Source: Micromonospora sp. WMMD812
GTDB lineage: Bacteria; Actinomycetota; Actinomycetes; Mycobacteriales; Micromonosporaceae
Assembly: GCF_027497215.1 (NCBI RefSeq)
Contig: NZ_CP114904.1
Location: 5,909,001-5,973,000, forward strand
Direction of reading: 5' to 3'
Length of the DNA: 64,000 nucleotides
In this document: piece by piece, positions 53,120 through 61,853 of the stretch
Numbering within the stretch: position 1 is the first letter of the stretch
How the letters are laid out: each line of letters begins with the position of its first letter
The notes under the pieces: generated by a model
Told to the model about the DNA's origin: nothing
Databases searched by the model: none
What the model saw: the letters and a program-made list of their open reading frames with translations, nothing else
Translations under genes and position numbers: made by a program

Positions 53120-53328
53120 TGTTCGTCTCCATCCCACTCGCCGTACGCCGCCGTGGCGCCTTCGCCGGCCGCTCGTGGCGGTCGGCCCGGGACCGAGTCT
53201 TGCACGCACCGGCACCTGGCGGTGGCCGAGGTCACGCTCTCATTCCGCTGTCGGTCGACGGCCCGCGGGGTGAAGATCGGGGTGAGGCGCCGCAGGCGCG
53301 GCGTCACCCGTCGTGAAGGGACCGCACC

Positions 53329-53955
53329 GTGACCGATCGTGTCACCGTCGACATGTGGTTCGACCCGGCTTGCCCGTGGGCCTGGATCACCTCCCGCTGG
53401 CTGCTCGAGGTCGAGCAGGTCCGTGACGTGGACATCCGCTTCCACGTGATGAGCCTGGCCGTGCTCAACGAGGGCCGGGACCACCTGCCCGAGGAGTACA
53501 AGGAGTTCCTCCGCACCGCCTGGGGCCCGGTCCGGGTCTGCATCGCGGCCGAGCAGCGGTACGGCGGTGACGTCCTCCGCAAGCTCTACACCGCGCTCGG
53601 CACCCGGATCCACCTCGTCAAGGAGGAGCGGGGCCCCGAGCTGTACGTCGCCGCGTTGACCGACGCCGGTCTGGACCCGGCGCTGGCGGCGGCCGCGGAC
53701 AGCACCGACCACGACGAGGCGCTGCGGGCGAGCCACGAGGCCGGCATGCGGCCGGTCGGCCAGGACGTCGGCACTCCGGTGATCCACGCCCCCGGCCCGG
53801 ACGGCAGCCCGGTCGCCTTCTTCGGTCCGGTGATCACCCCCGCACCGAAGGGCGAGGCCGCCGGCCGGCTCTGGGACGGCGTCCTGCTGGTCGCCGGCAC
53901 GCCGGGCTTCTACGAGCTGAAGCGGACCCGCGAACTCGGCCCGATCTTCGACTGA
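53329..53955 (+). CDS. DsbA-family mycothiol-dependent oxidoreductase
   Basis: A 208-residue thioredoxin-fold protein with a helical insertion. [42 protein letters not shown] has active-site Cys15 in CPWA, and [10 protein letters not shown] provides the cis-Pro. The sequence closely follows Mycobacterium tuberculosis Rv2466c, a mycothiol-dependent reductase/nitroreductase, including the C-terminal [20 protein letters not shown] and YELKRTRE. It probably reduces mycothiol-linked disulfides or electrophiles. GAAGGG eight bases before the GTG at 53329 supports the start. Divergent pepN and downstream rpiB match the mycobacterial order. Confidence 0.9.
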   Translation: MTDRVTVDMWFDPACPWAWITSRWLLEVEQVRDVDIRFHVMSLAVLNEGRDHLPEEYKEFLRTAWGPVRVCIAAEQRYGGDVLRKLYTALGTRIHLVKEERGPELYVAALTDAGLDPALAAAADSTDHDEALRASHEAGMRPVGQDVGTPVIHAPGPDGSPVAFFGPVITPAPKGEAAGRLWDGVLLVAGTPGFYELKRTRELGPIFD

Positions 53956-53966
53956 TCCCGACGACC

Positions 53967-53996
53967 GACCGGCCCCGGCCCGCGCCGGGGCCGGTC
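53967..53996 (+). terminator. Terminator after the DsbA-like gene
   Basis: Perfect 12-bp stem GACCGGCCCCGG / CCGGGGCCGGTC with a six-base loop, starting 12 bases after the stop codon. Confidence 0.7.
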
Positions 53997-54111
53997 AACA
54001 CCCGTGACGGGCTGACGAACTCCCGTCACCGCCCCGCCGCCGATCTCGTTTTGCCGGGTGTCCGCCGCAGCGATTCGCAAACCGCAACCTGCAGCTCGTG
54101 GAGGCATCCCG

Positions 54112-54447
54112 ATGGCCAAGCACCGCCAACTGTCCGGTGACGACCCGCTGAACCGGGAGGAGGAGGCGACCGAGAGCCCGGCGTACTGGTCGGTCGACGA
54201 CTCCAGATGGCCCGCGCTCCGGCCCGACCTTCCCGCGGACGTGGCGGACCTGCTCGCTCCGCCGATCGTGGTGGGCGTGGCCCGGGTGGCGCCGACCTCC
54301 CGGCTGACCCCGCCCGGAGCCCCCACGCGGAGCCGGCGGGCCCTGCCCACGCCGGCCGCCGCCCGCGGGCCGGTCGGCGCCCACGGGCCGGTCGGCGGGC
54401 CCGTGCCGTCCGGCCGGCACCGGCGGCCGGCCGAGCAGACCGGCTGA
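54112..54447 (+). CDS. Hypothetical disordered protein
   Basis: A 111-residue protein with no recognised domain. The N-terminus is MAKHRQLSGDDPLNREEEATE, followed by YWSVDDSRWPALRPDLPADVADLLAPPIVVGVARVAP, which looks like a short ordered core. The last 45 residues are Pro/Gly/Arg-rich with small repeats (GPVGAHGPVGGP). GGAGG eight bases before the ATG at 54112 supports translation. It may be a lineage-specific protein of actinomycetes. Confidence 0.55.
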   Translation: MAKHRQLSGDDPLNREEEATESPAYWSVDDSRWPALRPDLPADVADLLAPPIVVGVARVAPTSRLTPPGAPTRSRRALPTPAAARGPVGAHGPVGGPVPSGRHRRPAEQTG

Positions 54448-54539
54448 GCGGGGCCACCGCGATGGCCGCCCGTCCGGGTCACCGCTTTCACAGAGTGGAC
54501 GACGGCCCGGGTCCGCGTCCCGCCCCACCCCGGCGACGG

Positions 54540-54545
54540 TAGCGT
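54540..54545 (+). promoter_or_regulatory. -10 box TAGCGT, leaderless start
   Basis: TAGCGT ends eight bases before the ATG at 54554. No ribosome binding site is seen. Confidence 0.45.
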
Positions 54546-54553
54546 CAGCGGGC

Positions 54554-55753
54554 ATGACGGTCGTGCATCCGATCGCCCGGGCCTGGATCACCACTGGCGG
54601 CACCGGCGCGCAGAACTACGACGAGTTCGCCGACGACGCGGAGATCACCGCGATCATCGAGGCGAACCCGCACAGTGCCCTCGGCGTCGAGATGCCGCAC
54701 CGGGCGCCGGAGAGCCTCGGGAAGTCCTTCCTCGACGCGCTGCCCGACGCCGTGGCCCGGCTCGCCGAGGCCAAGGCCGACGGCAGCTACACGCCCGCCG
54801 AACAGGTGGTGGTGCTCTACCGGATCACCGCGCCGGGGGAGGAGCCGGCGTACGGGCTCTTCGCGATGGTGGACACCGACCAGATCTCCACCCGGGCCGA
54901 CGAGCCCGGCCTGGTGATCCGCAACGAGGACGTCTTCATCGCCAAGGTGCGCGAGCGCGTCGCCCTGGCCGACGCGCTCGGGCACCTGCTCTCGCCGGTG
55001 CTGCTGCTCCAGACCGGGCGCGGTGAGGAGCTGCACGTGGCGCTCGCCGCGGCGACCGACGTGGCCGGCGTCCCCGCCGCGACCGACACCGACCAGGCCG
55101 GCCGCACCCACGCGATCTGGCTCGTCGGCCCTGGCCCCGAGCAGGGCGAGCTGACCGCGCTGGCCGGTGGTGGCGAACTGGTGGTCGCCGACGGCAACCA
55201 CCGCAGCCTCGCGGCGCAGACCGGCGGCCTGCCGCGCTTCCTGGCGGTGGTCACCACGCCCGGGTCGGTGGCCATCCAGCCGTACAACCGGTTGGTCAGC
55301 GAGCTGACCACCACCGGCGCGGAGCTGCTCGACCGGCTCCGCGCCGCCGGCGCGGAGATCACCCCGATCGACGGCCCGGTCGAGGTCCCGGCGGCCGGCG
55401 GCACCGTCCATCTCCGGCTCGACGGCCGGGGGTACGCGGTGACGCTGCCGCACGTCGACGGCGACCGCCTGGAGAACCTCGACCACGCCCTGGTGGAGCG
55501 ACTGCTGCTGCGGGACGCGCTCGGCCTCGACCCCGGCGACAAGCGGATCACCTACGTCGGCGGCGACTACCCGGCGAGCTGGCTCACCGGTGAGGTCGAC
55601 GCCGGGCGGGCCGAGCTGGCCGTCCTGATCGCCCCGGTGACCGTGGACGACTTCGTCGCGGTCAACCTGGCCCGGGAGAAGATGCCCCGCAAGAGCACCT
55701 GGTTCACGCCGAAGGCGCGCGGTGGCCTGGTGGCCGCCGAGATCGTGCGCTGA
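54554..55753 (+). CDS. DUF1015-like protein (putative SerK-like kinase family)
   Basis: A 399-residue protein matching the DUF1015 layout: an N-terminal domain with VVVLYRI and YGLFAMVDTDQIS, RNEDVFIAKVRERVALADAL, and the conserved VVADGNHRSLAAQ, equivalent to the DGHHR motif. The C-terminus has VDDFVAVNLAREKMPRKSTWFTPKARGGLV, like the family's MPPKST-F-PK ending. Archaeal members with related sequence act as free-serine kinases; function here is not established. The start is leaderless-like. It lies between the DsbA-like and rpiB genes, where mycobacteria have none that I recall. Confidence 0.75.
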   Translation: MTVVHPIARAWITTGGTGAQNYDEFADDAEITAIIEANPHSALGVEMPHRAPESLGKSFLDALPDAVARLAEAKADGSYTPAEQVVVLYRITAPGEEPAYGLFAMVDTDQISTRADEPGLVIRNEDVFIAKVRERVALADALGHLLSPVLLLQTGRGEELHVALAAATDVAGVPAATDTDQAGRTHAIWLVGPGPEQGELTALAGGGELVVADGNHRSLAAQTGGLPRFLAVVTTPGSVAIQPYNRLVSELTTTGAELLDRLRAAGAEITPIDGPVEVPAAGGTVHLRLDGRGYAVTLPHVDGDRLENLDHALVERLLLRDALGLDPGDKRITYVGGDYPASWLTGEVDAGRAELAVLIAPVTVDDFVAVNLAREKMPRKSTWFTPKARGGLVAAEIVR

Positions 55754-55824
55754 GCTGTGACGAATCCGCCTCGGTGGCGCCGCCCGCGCGGCGTCGCCGG
55801 TGGCGGCCTGAGAGACTTCGCGGT

Positions 55825-56292
55825 ATGCGCGTCTACCTGGGATCCGACCACGCCGGTTACGAGCTGAAGGTGCACCTGGCCAACTATCTGGCCAAGCACG
55901 GCTACGAGGTGGTGGACGTCGGGCCGCACGGGTTCGACCCGGACGACGACTACCCGACCTTCTGCCTCAACACCGGCGACCGGGTGGTGGTCGACCAGGG
56001 CAGCCTCGGCGTGGTCATCGGCGGCTCCGGCAACGGGGAGCAGATCGCGGCGAACAAGATCCAGGGGGTGCGGGCCGCGCTGGCCTGGAACCTCGAGACG
56101 GCCCAACTCGCCCGCGAGCACAACGACGCGAACATCATCGCCATCGGCGCCCGCCAGCACACGCTGGACGAGGCGACCGCGATCGTCGAGACGTTCCTCA
56201 GCACGCCGTTCTCCGGCAACGAGCGGCACGCCCGGCGGATCGGCCAGGTCGCCGCGTACGAGCAGACCCGGGAGCTGCCCCCGCTGCCCTGA
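55825..56292 (+). CDS. rpiB: Ribose-5-phosphate isomerase B
   Basis: A 155-residue RpiB/LacA-family isomerase that interconverts ribose-5-phosphate and ribulose-5-phosphate in the pentose phosphate pathway. MRVYLGSDHAGYELK, DVGPHG, DDDYPTFC and GVVIGGSGNGEQIAANKIQGVRAALAWN follow the actinobacterial type, where a Glu/Ser-bearing GSGNGE replaces the Cys-bearing GTGIG of E. coli. AREHNDANIIAIGAR and NERHARRIGQV close the site. The ATG at 55825 is the only good start. It is last in the block shared with mycobacteria. Confidence 0.95.
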   Translation: MRVYLGSDHAGYELKVHLANYLAKHGYEVVDVGPHGFDPDDDYPTFCLNTGDRVVVDQGSLGVVIGGSGNGEQIAANKIQGVRAALAWNLETAQLAREHNDANIIAIGARQHTLDEATAIVETFLSTPFSGNERHARRIGQVAAYEQTRELPPLP

Positions 56293-56328
56293 CCGGGCAG
56301 CCCCGCTGAGGCCGCCGGCTGGCGGCCC

Positions 56329-56661
56329 TCAGCGCGGGGAGCGGGGCAGTTCCTCGCGGGGCACCCAGTTGCGCCGCACCACGACCACCCGGGCTTCGGC
56401 CTCGGCCAGGTCCGCCTCGGTGGGCCGGGCGGCGTCCCGGGCCCGCAGGGCGGCGCTCAGCCCCACCTGTGAGGAGCCCGAGCCGACCAGGCCGCGCAGC
56501 CCCCGCTCGCTGTCCCGGTCGTCGCTCGCCGGGCCCTGGCGGCGGGGCGACTCCCCGTCGTGCACGCCGGCCGTGGTGGCCGACAGCCCGTCGGCGCCCC
56601 GCCCCACGGCGTCTCCGTCGGCGTGCCGCATCCGCCGTCTCCGTCGCTCCGCGTCCCCCAT
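56329..56661 (-). CDS. Hypothetical charged protein
   Basis: A 110-residue protein with basic and acidic clusters (MGDAERRRRRMRHADGDAVGRG at the start, AARPTEADLAEAEARVVVVRRNW near the end). No domain is recognised. The C-terminal half (about 75-110), ending NWVPREELPRSPR, looks ordered; the first half is disordered. The ATG at 56661 is the best start, with GGGAG close upstream. It converges with rpiB and is divergent from the membrane protein at 57060. The coding call is moderate because opposing frames are also open. Confidence 0.45.
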   Translation of the reverse strand: MGDAERRRRRMRHADGDAVGRGADGLSATTAGVHDGESPRRQGPASDDRDSERGLRGLVGSGSSQVGLSAALRARDAARPTEADLAEAEARVVVVRRNWVPREELPRSPR

Positions 56662-57059
56662 GCTCCCGACCGTACCGCCGCGGCACGCCGCTCGCGCCCC
56701 TCGCGCGCCCGGCCGGCCCGGCCTTCCCATCCCGGCGCTCGCGTGCCCGATCCGGCGCCACCGCCTCCGGCACCTGCCGCCCCGGTGCCCTTCCCCGTCC
56801 GGCCACGCCACCACTCGGCGCCGCCTTTGGAGCTGAGTCGATCCGGACATCGGTAGTGAGTCGTTTGCGATATCAGCTCCCAAGCGTCCGCGCACCACGT
56901 CACCAGGCGACCCGGGGCGCCGGGCCTCCGGTTGCGTTGCCAACCACCGTCGAGCGGATGGTGCGGGCGGTGGTGGGGTCGGCGACCGGTTTGCCGCGTG
57001 GCTACCCTCGGACTCAGACGGCGGCCGGGTCGGGTCGTCGGTCAGGGGAGGAAACCGAG
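56662..57059. other. Divergent intergenic region with repeats
   Basis: These 398 bases carry no convincing gene. GGAGCTGA (56829-56836) and TCAGCTCC (56873-56880) form an inverted repeat spanning two copies of GAGTCG. TACCCT at 57003-57008 could be the -10 of the rightward gene, giving a leader of about 45 bases with GGGGAGG before the ATG. Confidence 0.35.
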
Positions 57060-57605
57060 ATGGCGGACCAGACACAGCCCTGGGCGGAGCGCACCGTCGA
57101 GGTGCCCCCGCAGTCCGGTGTCGGGGTGCCAGCGCAACAGGACGCGTTCCGCCGGGGCGTGGCCTCGGTCGGGCAGCCGCGAGCGCCGCGTACCGAGCCG
57201 TTCCCCGTGGTCGAGCAGGAACCGACCGGCACCGGGTGGCCCGGCGGTCCGGCGCCGCGCCGGCCCATGAGCTGGCATCTGGCCCAGCTGAGGCGCGGCA
57301 GCGAGTGGAGCACCGCCGGTGCGCTCTTCGCGTTCGTCTGCTGGGGGATCTGGGCGATCTCCGGTGAGGGCAATCTGACCGGGCCGTTCATGATCTTCGT
57401 GCTCAGCCTGCTGGTCGCGGTCGGGCTCTTCGCCCTCTCCCGGCTGGTCGGCCGGGTGGTCCTGGAACGGCAGCTGGGCCGGGTCCGGCGCAGCGCCCGT
57501 GGCGCGCACCTGGTGACGGCGCTCTTCCTGGCCGGTCTCGGCGTCGCCTGGCTGCAGCAGACCGAGTGGGTCGTCTCCGCCTGGAACTGGATCACCGGCC
57601 GCTGA
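57060..57605 (+). CDS. Membrane protein, unknown function
   Basis: A 181-residue protein. The first ~70 residues are Pro/Gln/Gly-rich and cytoplasmic-looking (MADQTQPWAERTVEVPPQ). Then come a short amphipathic piece and three hydrophobic segments: TAGALFAFVCWGIWAIS, GPFMIFVLSLLVAVGLFALSRL and AHLVTALFLAGLGVAWLQQT. I recognise no family. GGGGAGGAAACCGAG precedes the ATG at 57060, which fixes the start. It ends in a strong bidirectional terminator shared with the carboxypeptidase gene. Confidence 0.7.
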   Translation: MADQTQPWAERTVEVPPQSGVGVPAQQDAFRRGVASVGQPRAPRTEPFPVVEQEPTGTGWPGGPAPRRPMSWHLAQLRRGSEWSTAGALFAFVCWGIWAISGEGNLTGPFMIFVLSLLVAVGLFALSRLVGRVVLERQLGRVRRSARGAHLVTALFLAGLGVAWLQQTEWVVSAWNWITGR

Positions 57606-57739
57606 CCCGCTGGCTGCGGCCGGTCGACGCCGCCCGCCGACCCGGTGGTACGCCCGGGCGGGCCTGCCGACGCCGCCCGCCCGCGCGTACCGGTCGCGGA
57701 GCGCCGCGACTCCGGGTCGTTTCCCCACCAGGTGCGGCT

Positions 57740-57783
57740 GCTTACCCGGCCGGCCGCGGTTCATCCGCGCCGGCCGGGTAAGC
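57740..57783. terminator. Bidirectional terminator, membrane protein / M14 peptidase
   Basis: A 14-bp outer stem (GCTTACCCGGCCGG / CCGGCCGGGTAAGC), one bulged C, then CGCGG / CCGCG and a five-base loop. It lies between two convergent genes. Confidence 0.75.
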
Positions 57784-57793
57784 ACCTGATCGG

Positions 57794-59938
57794 TCAGCCG
57801 TCCTGCGCCGCGGCGTAGTCGCGTGCCACCCGGACGAGTTCCACCAGGCCGCCGGCGTACTCCTGGGACTCGCCGTGCGCCTCGGGGAACGGCGGCTGGA
57901 AGCCGACGCCCTCCCACTGGCCGGTGGCGGCGTTCCAGCGGTCGTTGCCCACTTCGAAGTCCCAGGCGAAGATCCCCAGCTCGTAGTAGAGCTGGTCCGC
58001 CGAGTTGCCGGCGGCCGAGTAGAGCACGTCCGCGACCGGCCCTGTCTGCGACGGCCAGGTGACGGTGCCGCGCTCCTGGGCGATCGCGCCCACGATGCGC
58101 CGGGCGCTGTCCAGGAAGAGCTTCGACTCGTCGATCGAGGGCCGGGGCAGCGTGACCCGACCGTCCGCCCGGTACGCCCCCGGCGGCCACATGAAGTACC
58201 CGCCGTAGGAGTGCACGTTCATCGCGAACTTGATGTTGGGGTGGGCCTGGGCCAGCGCGATGACGTTGCGGCTCTCCGGCTCGGACAGCTCGGCCGTCCC
58301 GGCGTAGTTGCCGGAGAGGCAGTTGCCGCTCGCGCCCACGTACCCGTCGAAGTACGAGCCGACCGTGTAGTTGCGGTTCAGGTCCACGCCCCACGAGTCG
58401 CGGTACCGCGGGTCGCGGCTGGTGCCCGTGCAGTGGTTCACCAGGTTCTTGCGCTGGAAGTTGTAGTCGTGGAAGGAGTAGTTGGCGCCGTCCGGGTTGA
58501 CCGTCGGGATGACGAAGACATCCACCTGCTCCAGCAGCTCCCGCGTGGCCGGGTCGGTCCGCGCGTTCGCCAGCATCCGCTCGGCGAACTCCAGCGTGAC
58601 CAGCGGCGTCGCCCACTCGCGGGCGTGCTCCTGGGAGTACGCGAGCACCCCGATCCGGGAGCCGTCCCGGTGCGCGCCGATGCGCAGCGCCTGCACCGTC
58701 CACGGCCGGCTCGGCACCTCGGCGCCCTCGAGCCCGTCGTCGAGACGGGCCGGCCCGGCGACCGGCATCGGCAGCCCGGCCGAGCCCTCCTCGACGTACG
58801 CCCGGAACCGGTCCGGGAACCGCGCGGTGACCGCGGCGGCCACGTCGTCCGTGCTGCTTGTGATCTTTCCGGCGGCGTCGGTGGCGAGTGAGACGGTCAG
58901 CACCCGGTCCCGGTAGCCGACGGAGAGGGCCCGGCCCGGCCGGCCCGGGTCGACGGTCCGCACCTGGACGCCGTTCATGCCCTGGTCGCCAAAGCGCACC
59001 GACTCGACCACCACCGCCGCGGCGGCGGGGTCGCCGAGGTACGCGGCGGCGGTGCGCCGGTAGCCCTGGGTGCGGTGCGGGAGATCGATCACGTCGACCA
59101 GGTCCCGGTACTGGCGGCCCAGCCGCTTGATCCGCGCCTGGATGTCCACCGGCGTGAGGTACGCGTCGATGAAGTCCTTCTGGTAGCCGGCGGGCAGCGG
59201 CGGCGGAGTGGCGTTCGGCCAGGACGCCGGGGTGACGGCCCGGCTGACCCCGCCGAGGCTGGACGAGGCCGTCACCTGCACCGGCCGGCCCGGCACCGGC
59301 TGGGGAAGCGCGTAGTGGTACTGGTACTCGCCCGAGTCCTCGAACCGGAAGAGCGGGAAGGAGCCGGTCGCGCCGTCGGCGGTCCGCCAGCTCACCGTGA
59401 TCTCCACGTCCGGATCGTCGGTGGCCGTGGTCGCCACCTGGGTCTGCAGGAACGTCTGACCCCCGGTGCTCCACCAGTACGCCTGGAGGAACTGCAGGGT
59501 GTCGACGGCCGTCGTCGCGCCGGCCGTACGCTCGCGGGCCGTCGGGGCGCGGAGGCCGGCCGCGGTGCGGCTCTGCGCGGCGCGGAGGCTCTCGGCGAGG
59601 TGCCGGGCGCCGTCGCCCTCCCGCTGCACCACCTGGATCGCGGTGGCGCCCTGGGCGGTCAGCGCCGCCAACTGCGCGCCGGTCAGCACCAGGTCGGCGA
59701 GCACCCGCCCGTCCGCGGAGCGGGGACGGGTGGCGAGGTCGGCCCCGCCGGCGACGAGCTGGTCGAGCTGCGCCTGGTCGCGCAGCTGCACCCGGACCAC
59801 GGCGCTCTCGCCGCTGGCCAGGGTGACCGTGGGTGGGGCTGCGGCCGGCGCGGCCGCGCCGGGGCCGGGATGGGACAGCACCGCGCTGAGCAGGATCGCT
59901 GCGGTGGCGGCAGCCGTCCACCGTCGTGGGACGATCAT
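57794..59938 (-). CDS. Secreted M14 zinc carboxypeptidase
   Basis: A 714-residue exported protein. The signal peptide is MIVPRRWTAAATAAILLSAVL, followed by an Ala/Pro-rich cleavage region. A prodomain-like part runs to about 290. The M14 domain follows with SQEHAREW (zinc ligands His438 and Glu441), VNPDGANYSFHDYNFQRKN, WGVDLNRNY, NVHSYGGYFMWPPG (third zinc ligand His) and YYELGIFAWDFEVGN with the catalytic Glu. It cleaves C-terminal residues outside the cell. AGGAGGGAAG precedes the ATG at 59938. It could also be described as a carboxypeptidase T-like enzyme. Confidence 0.9.
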   Translation of the reverse strand: MIVPRRWTAAATAAILLSAVLSHPGPGAAAPAAAPPTVTLASGESAVVRVQLRDQAQLDQLVAGGADLATRPRSADGRVLADLVLTGAQLAALTAQGATAIQVVQREGDGARHLAESLRAAQSRTAAGLRAPTARERTAGATTAVDTLQFLQAYWWSTGGQTFLQTQVATTATDDPDVEITVSWRTADGATGSFPLFRFEDSGEYQYHYALPQPVPGRPVQVTASSSLGGVSRAVTPASWPNATPPPLPAGYQKDFIDAYLTPVDIQARIKRLGRQYRDLVDVIDLPHRTQGYRRTAAAYLGDPAAAAVVVESVRFGDQGMNGVQVRTVDPGRPGRALSVGYRDRVLTVSLATDAAGKITSSTDDVAAAVTARFPDRFRAYVEEGSAGLPMPVAGPARLDDGLEGAEVPSRPWTVQALRIGAHRDGSRIGVLAYSQEHAREWATPLVTLEFAERMLANARTDPATRELLEQVDVFVIPTVNPDGANYSFHDYNFQRKNLVNHCTGTSRDPRYRDSWGVDLNRNYTVGSYFDGYVGASGNCLSGNYAGTAELSEPESRNVIALAQAHPNIKFAMNVHSYGGYFMWPPGAYRADGRVTLPRPSIDESKLFLDSARRIVGAIAQERGTVTWPSQTGPVADVLYSAAGNSADQLYYELGIFAWDFEVGNDRWNAATGQWEGVGFQPPFPEAHGESQEYAGGLVELVRVARDYAAAQDG

Positions 59939-60082
59939 CTTCCCTCCTGACGGACGTCGATGTCACAGGTACTCCACACCAGTGCACGGATCGAAGACTG
60001 TCAAGACCGTGCCGACGCTGGCGGCGTTTCGTGGCGGCGGGGAGGGGAACGCGTCGGGATCCGCGGTCGTGAAGGAGCGCGC

Positions 60083-61126
60083 ATGCCCGACCTGCCCACC
60101 CAGGAAGATCCGCGCCTGTCCCCGGTCGTCGCCAACGACCGGGTCTGCACCGGCGTCACCACGGTCGGCGGGCGGATCTTCGTGAGCTTCCCCGGGGCCG
60201 ACGGGCCCGGCGTGCAGGTGGCCGAGGCGCTGCCGGACGGTCGGCGGGTTCCCTGGCCGGACGCGTCCTGGAACGCGGTCCGCGACGACCACTTCCCCGA
60301 GGGGGCGTACGTGCACGTCAACGGCCTGCGTACCGGGCCGGACGGGCAGCTCTGGATCGTCGACTCCGGCGCGCCCGGGCTCGGCCAGCCACAGGTCCCC
60401 GGCGGCGCCCGGTTGATCGTCGTGGCGCCCGGCTCGGGGGAGGTGACCCGGATCCTCGACCTCGGCGAGGCGGTCCGGGAGACCAGCTACGTCGACGACG
60501 TCCGGTTCAACGGCGGCACCGCCTACCTGACCGACGCGGGCGCCGCCGGGCTGATCGTGCTCGACCTGGCGACCGGACGAGCCCGCCGGGTGCTCGACGG
60601 GCACCCGAGCACGGTGGGTCGGCCGCTGGTGGCTGACGGACAGGTGCTGTGCGGCCCGGACGGGGCGGAGGTCGTCCTGCACGTCGACCAGTTGGAGGTC
60701 TCGCCCGACGGGCGGTACCTGTACTACCAGCCGGCCTCCGGCGGCCTGTCCCGGATCGAGACCCGCTGGCTCGACGACCCGACGGTGGCGTCCGACACGG
60801 TGGCCGAGCACATCGAGCGCTGGCTGGAGACGCCGACGACCGGCGGCACCGCCATCGACGCGGCGGGCACGATCTACCTCAGCGACGCCGAGCGGCGCCG
60901 TGTCCGCACCATCTCACCGCAGGGCGAGGTGGCGACGCTGGTCGCCGACCCCCGCCTGATCTGGGTGGACGCGATGTGGATCGACGCCGGCGGCGACCTC
61001 TGGCTCCCGGCCGCGCAGCTCCACCGGACGCCAGGCCTGTCCGGCGGCGCCCAGCGGGTCGACTACCCGGTCTGGATCTACCGGATGCACATCGGCGTCG
61101 GCCCCGCGCCGAACGACCACGCCTGA
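60083..61126 (+). CDS. Major royal jelly protein / SMP-30-like beta-propeller
   Basis: A 347-residue six-bladed beta-propeller protein. GGRIFVSFPGADGPG, VHVNGLRTGPDGQLWIVDSGAPGLG, SYVDDVRFNGGTAYLTDAGAAGLIVLDLATGRARRVL, LEVSPDGRYLYYQPASGGL and GGTAIDAAGTIYLSDAERRRV follow the pattern of MRJP/yellow-type and SMP-30/gluconolactonase propellers. No signal peptide is seen. A lactonase-like or binding function is likely but unproven. AAGGAG five bases before the ATG at 60083 fixes the start. It stands alone, divergent from the carboxypeptidase. Confidence 0.75.
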   Translation: MPDLPTQEDPRLSPVVANDRVCTGVTTVGGRIFVSFPGADGPGVQVAEALPDGRRVPWPDASWNAVRDDHFPEGAYVHVNGLRTGPDGQLWIVDSGAPGLGQPQVPGGARLIVVAPGSGEVTRILDLGEAVRETSYVDDVRFNGGTAYLTDAGAAGLIVLDLATGRARRVLDGHPSTVGRPLVADGQVLCGPDGAEVVLHVDQLEVSPDGRYLYYQPASGGLSRIETRWLDDPTVASDTVAEHIERWLETPTTGGTAIDAAGTIYLSDAERRRVRTISPQGEVATLVADPRLIWVDAMWIDAGGDLWLPAAQLHRTPGLSGGAQRVDYPVWIYRMHIGVGPAPNDHA

Positions 61127-61147
61127 CCGGCCGTCGGGCCGAGTCGA

Positions 61148-61732
61148 TCAGCGGCCGTCCCGCGCCTCCGCGCCCCGGCGGCCCAGCCAATCCTCGCGCG
61201 TGACGGCGTACTCGACCTCGCCGAGTTCGGTGCCCGGCAGCGGGTCGTCGTGCTGCAGGTGGAACGTGCGGACGTACGCCAGGCCGACGGCGGCCATCGT
61301 GGCGCGGGATCCGGCGTTGACCGTCATGGTTTCGGCGAAGATCCGGGTCAGCCCCAGGTCCTCGAACCCGTGCCGGATCAGCTCGCGGGCGCCCTCGCTG
61401 GCCAGCCCCTGCCGCCAGTACCGGCGCAGCAGCCGGTAGCCGAGTTCGGCCTGGCCGTCGACCGGCCCCTGGTCGGCGCGCTCCGGTGGCTCGAGGATCC
61501 ACCAGCCGACGAACGCCCCGTCGACGAGGCCGGCCCAGAAACCCAGGCCCGGCACCCGCTCGGCGACCGCGAGCCGCCGGCGGTGGAGGCCTTCGACCTC
61601 CGCATGGGTACGCGGCGTGCCGAGGTACCGCATGACCTCGGGGTCGGCGTCGAGTTCCACCTCGTGCTCGAGATGCTCGTCGGAGAGCGGCACGAGCCTG
61701 ATCCGGCTGGTCCGCAACGTGGCCTGGGGCAT
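61148..61732 (-). CDS. GNAT-family N-acetyltransferase
   Basis: A 194-residue acetyltransferase: LRTSRIRLVPLSDEHLEHEVELDADPEVMRYLG is the typical start of the RimJ/RimL-like branch, AELGYRLLRRYWRQGLASEGARELIRHGF carries the acetyl-CoA-binding R-x-x-G-L-A/S loop, and RIFAETMTVNAGSRATMAAVGL completes the fold. Substrate unknown. The ATG at 61732 aligns best with family starts; an upstream start eight codons earlier has a better-placed GGGAGG and cannot be excluded. It converges with the beta-propeller gene. Confidence 0.82.
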   Translation of the reverse strand: MPQATLRTSRIRLVPLSDEHLEHEVELDADPEVMRYLGTPRTHAEVEGLHRRRLAVAERVPGLGFWAGLVDGAFVGWWILEPPERADQGPVDGQAELGYRLLRRYWRQGLASEGARELIRHGFEDLGLTRIFAETMTVNAGSRATMAAVGLAYVRTFHLQHDDPLPGTELGEVEYAVTREDWLGRRGAEARDGR

Positions 61733-61853
61733 GGACCGGATTCTCGCCCCTCCCACCCGGCAAGATCAGCCGAATTTCTCCGCGCGATGCACCCGTCCGC
61801 GCGGGCCTCGCCGGCCTCGGCTCGACCTGGACCGGGTGTGGGGCGGCGGGGAG

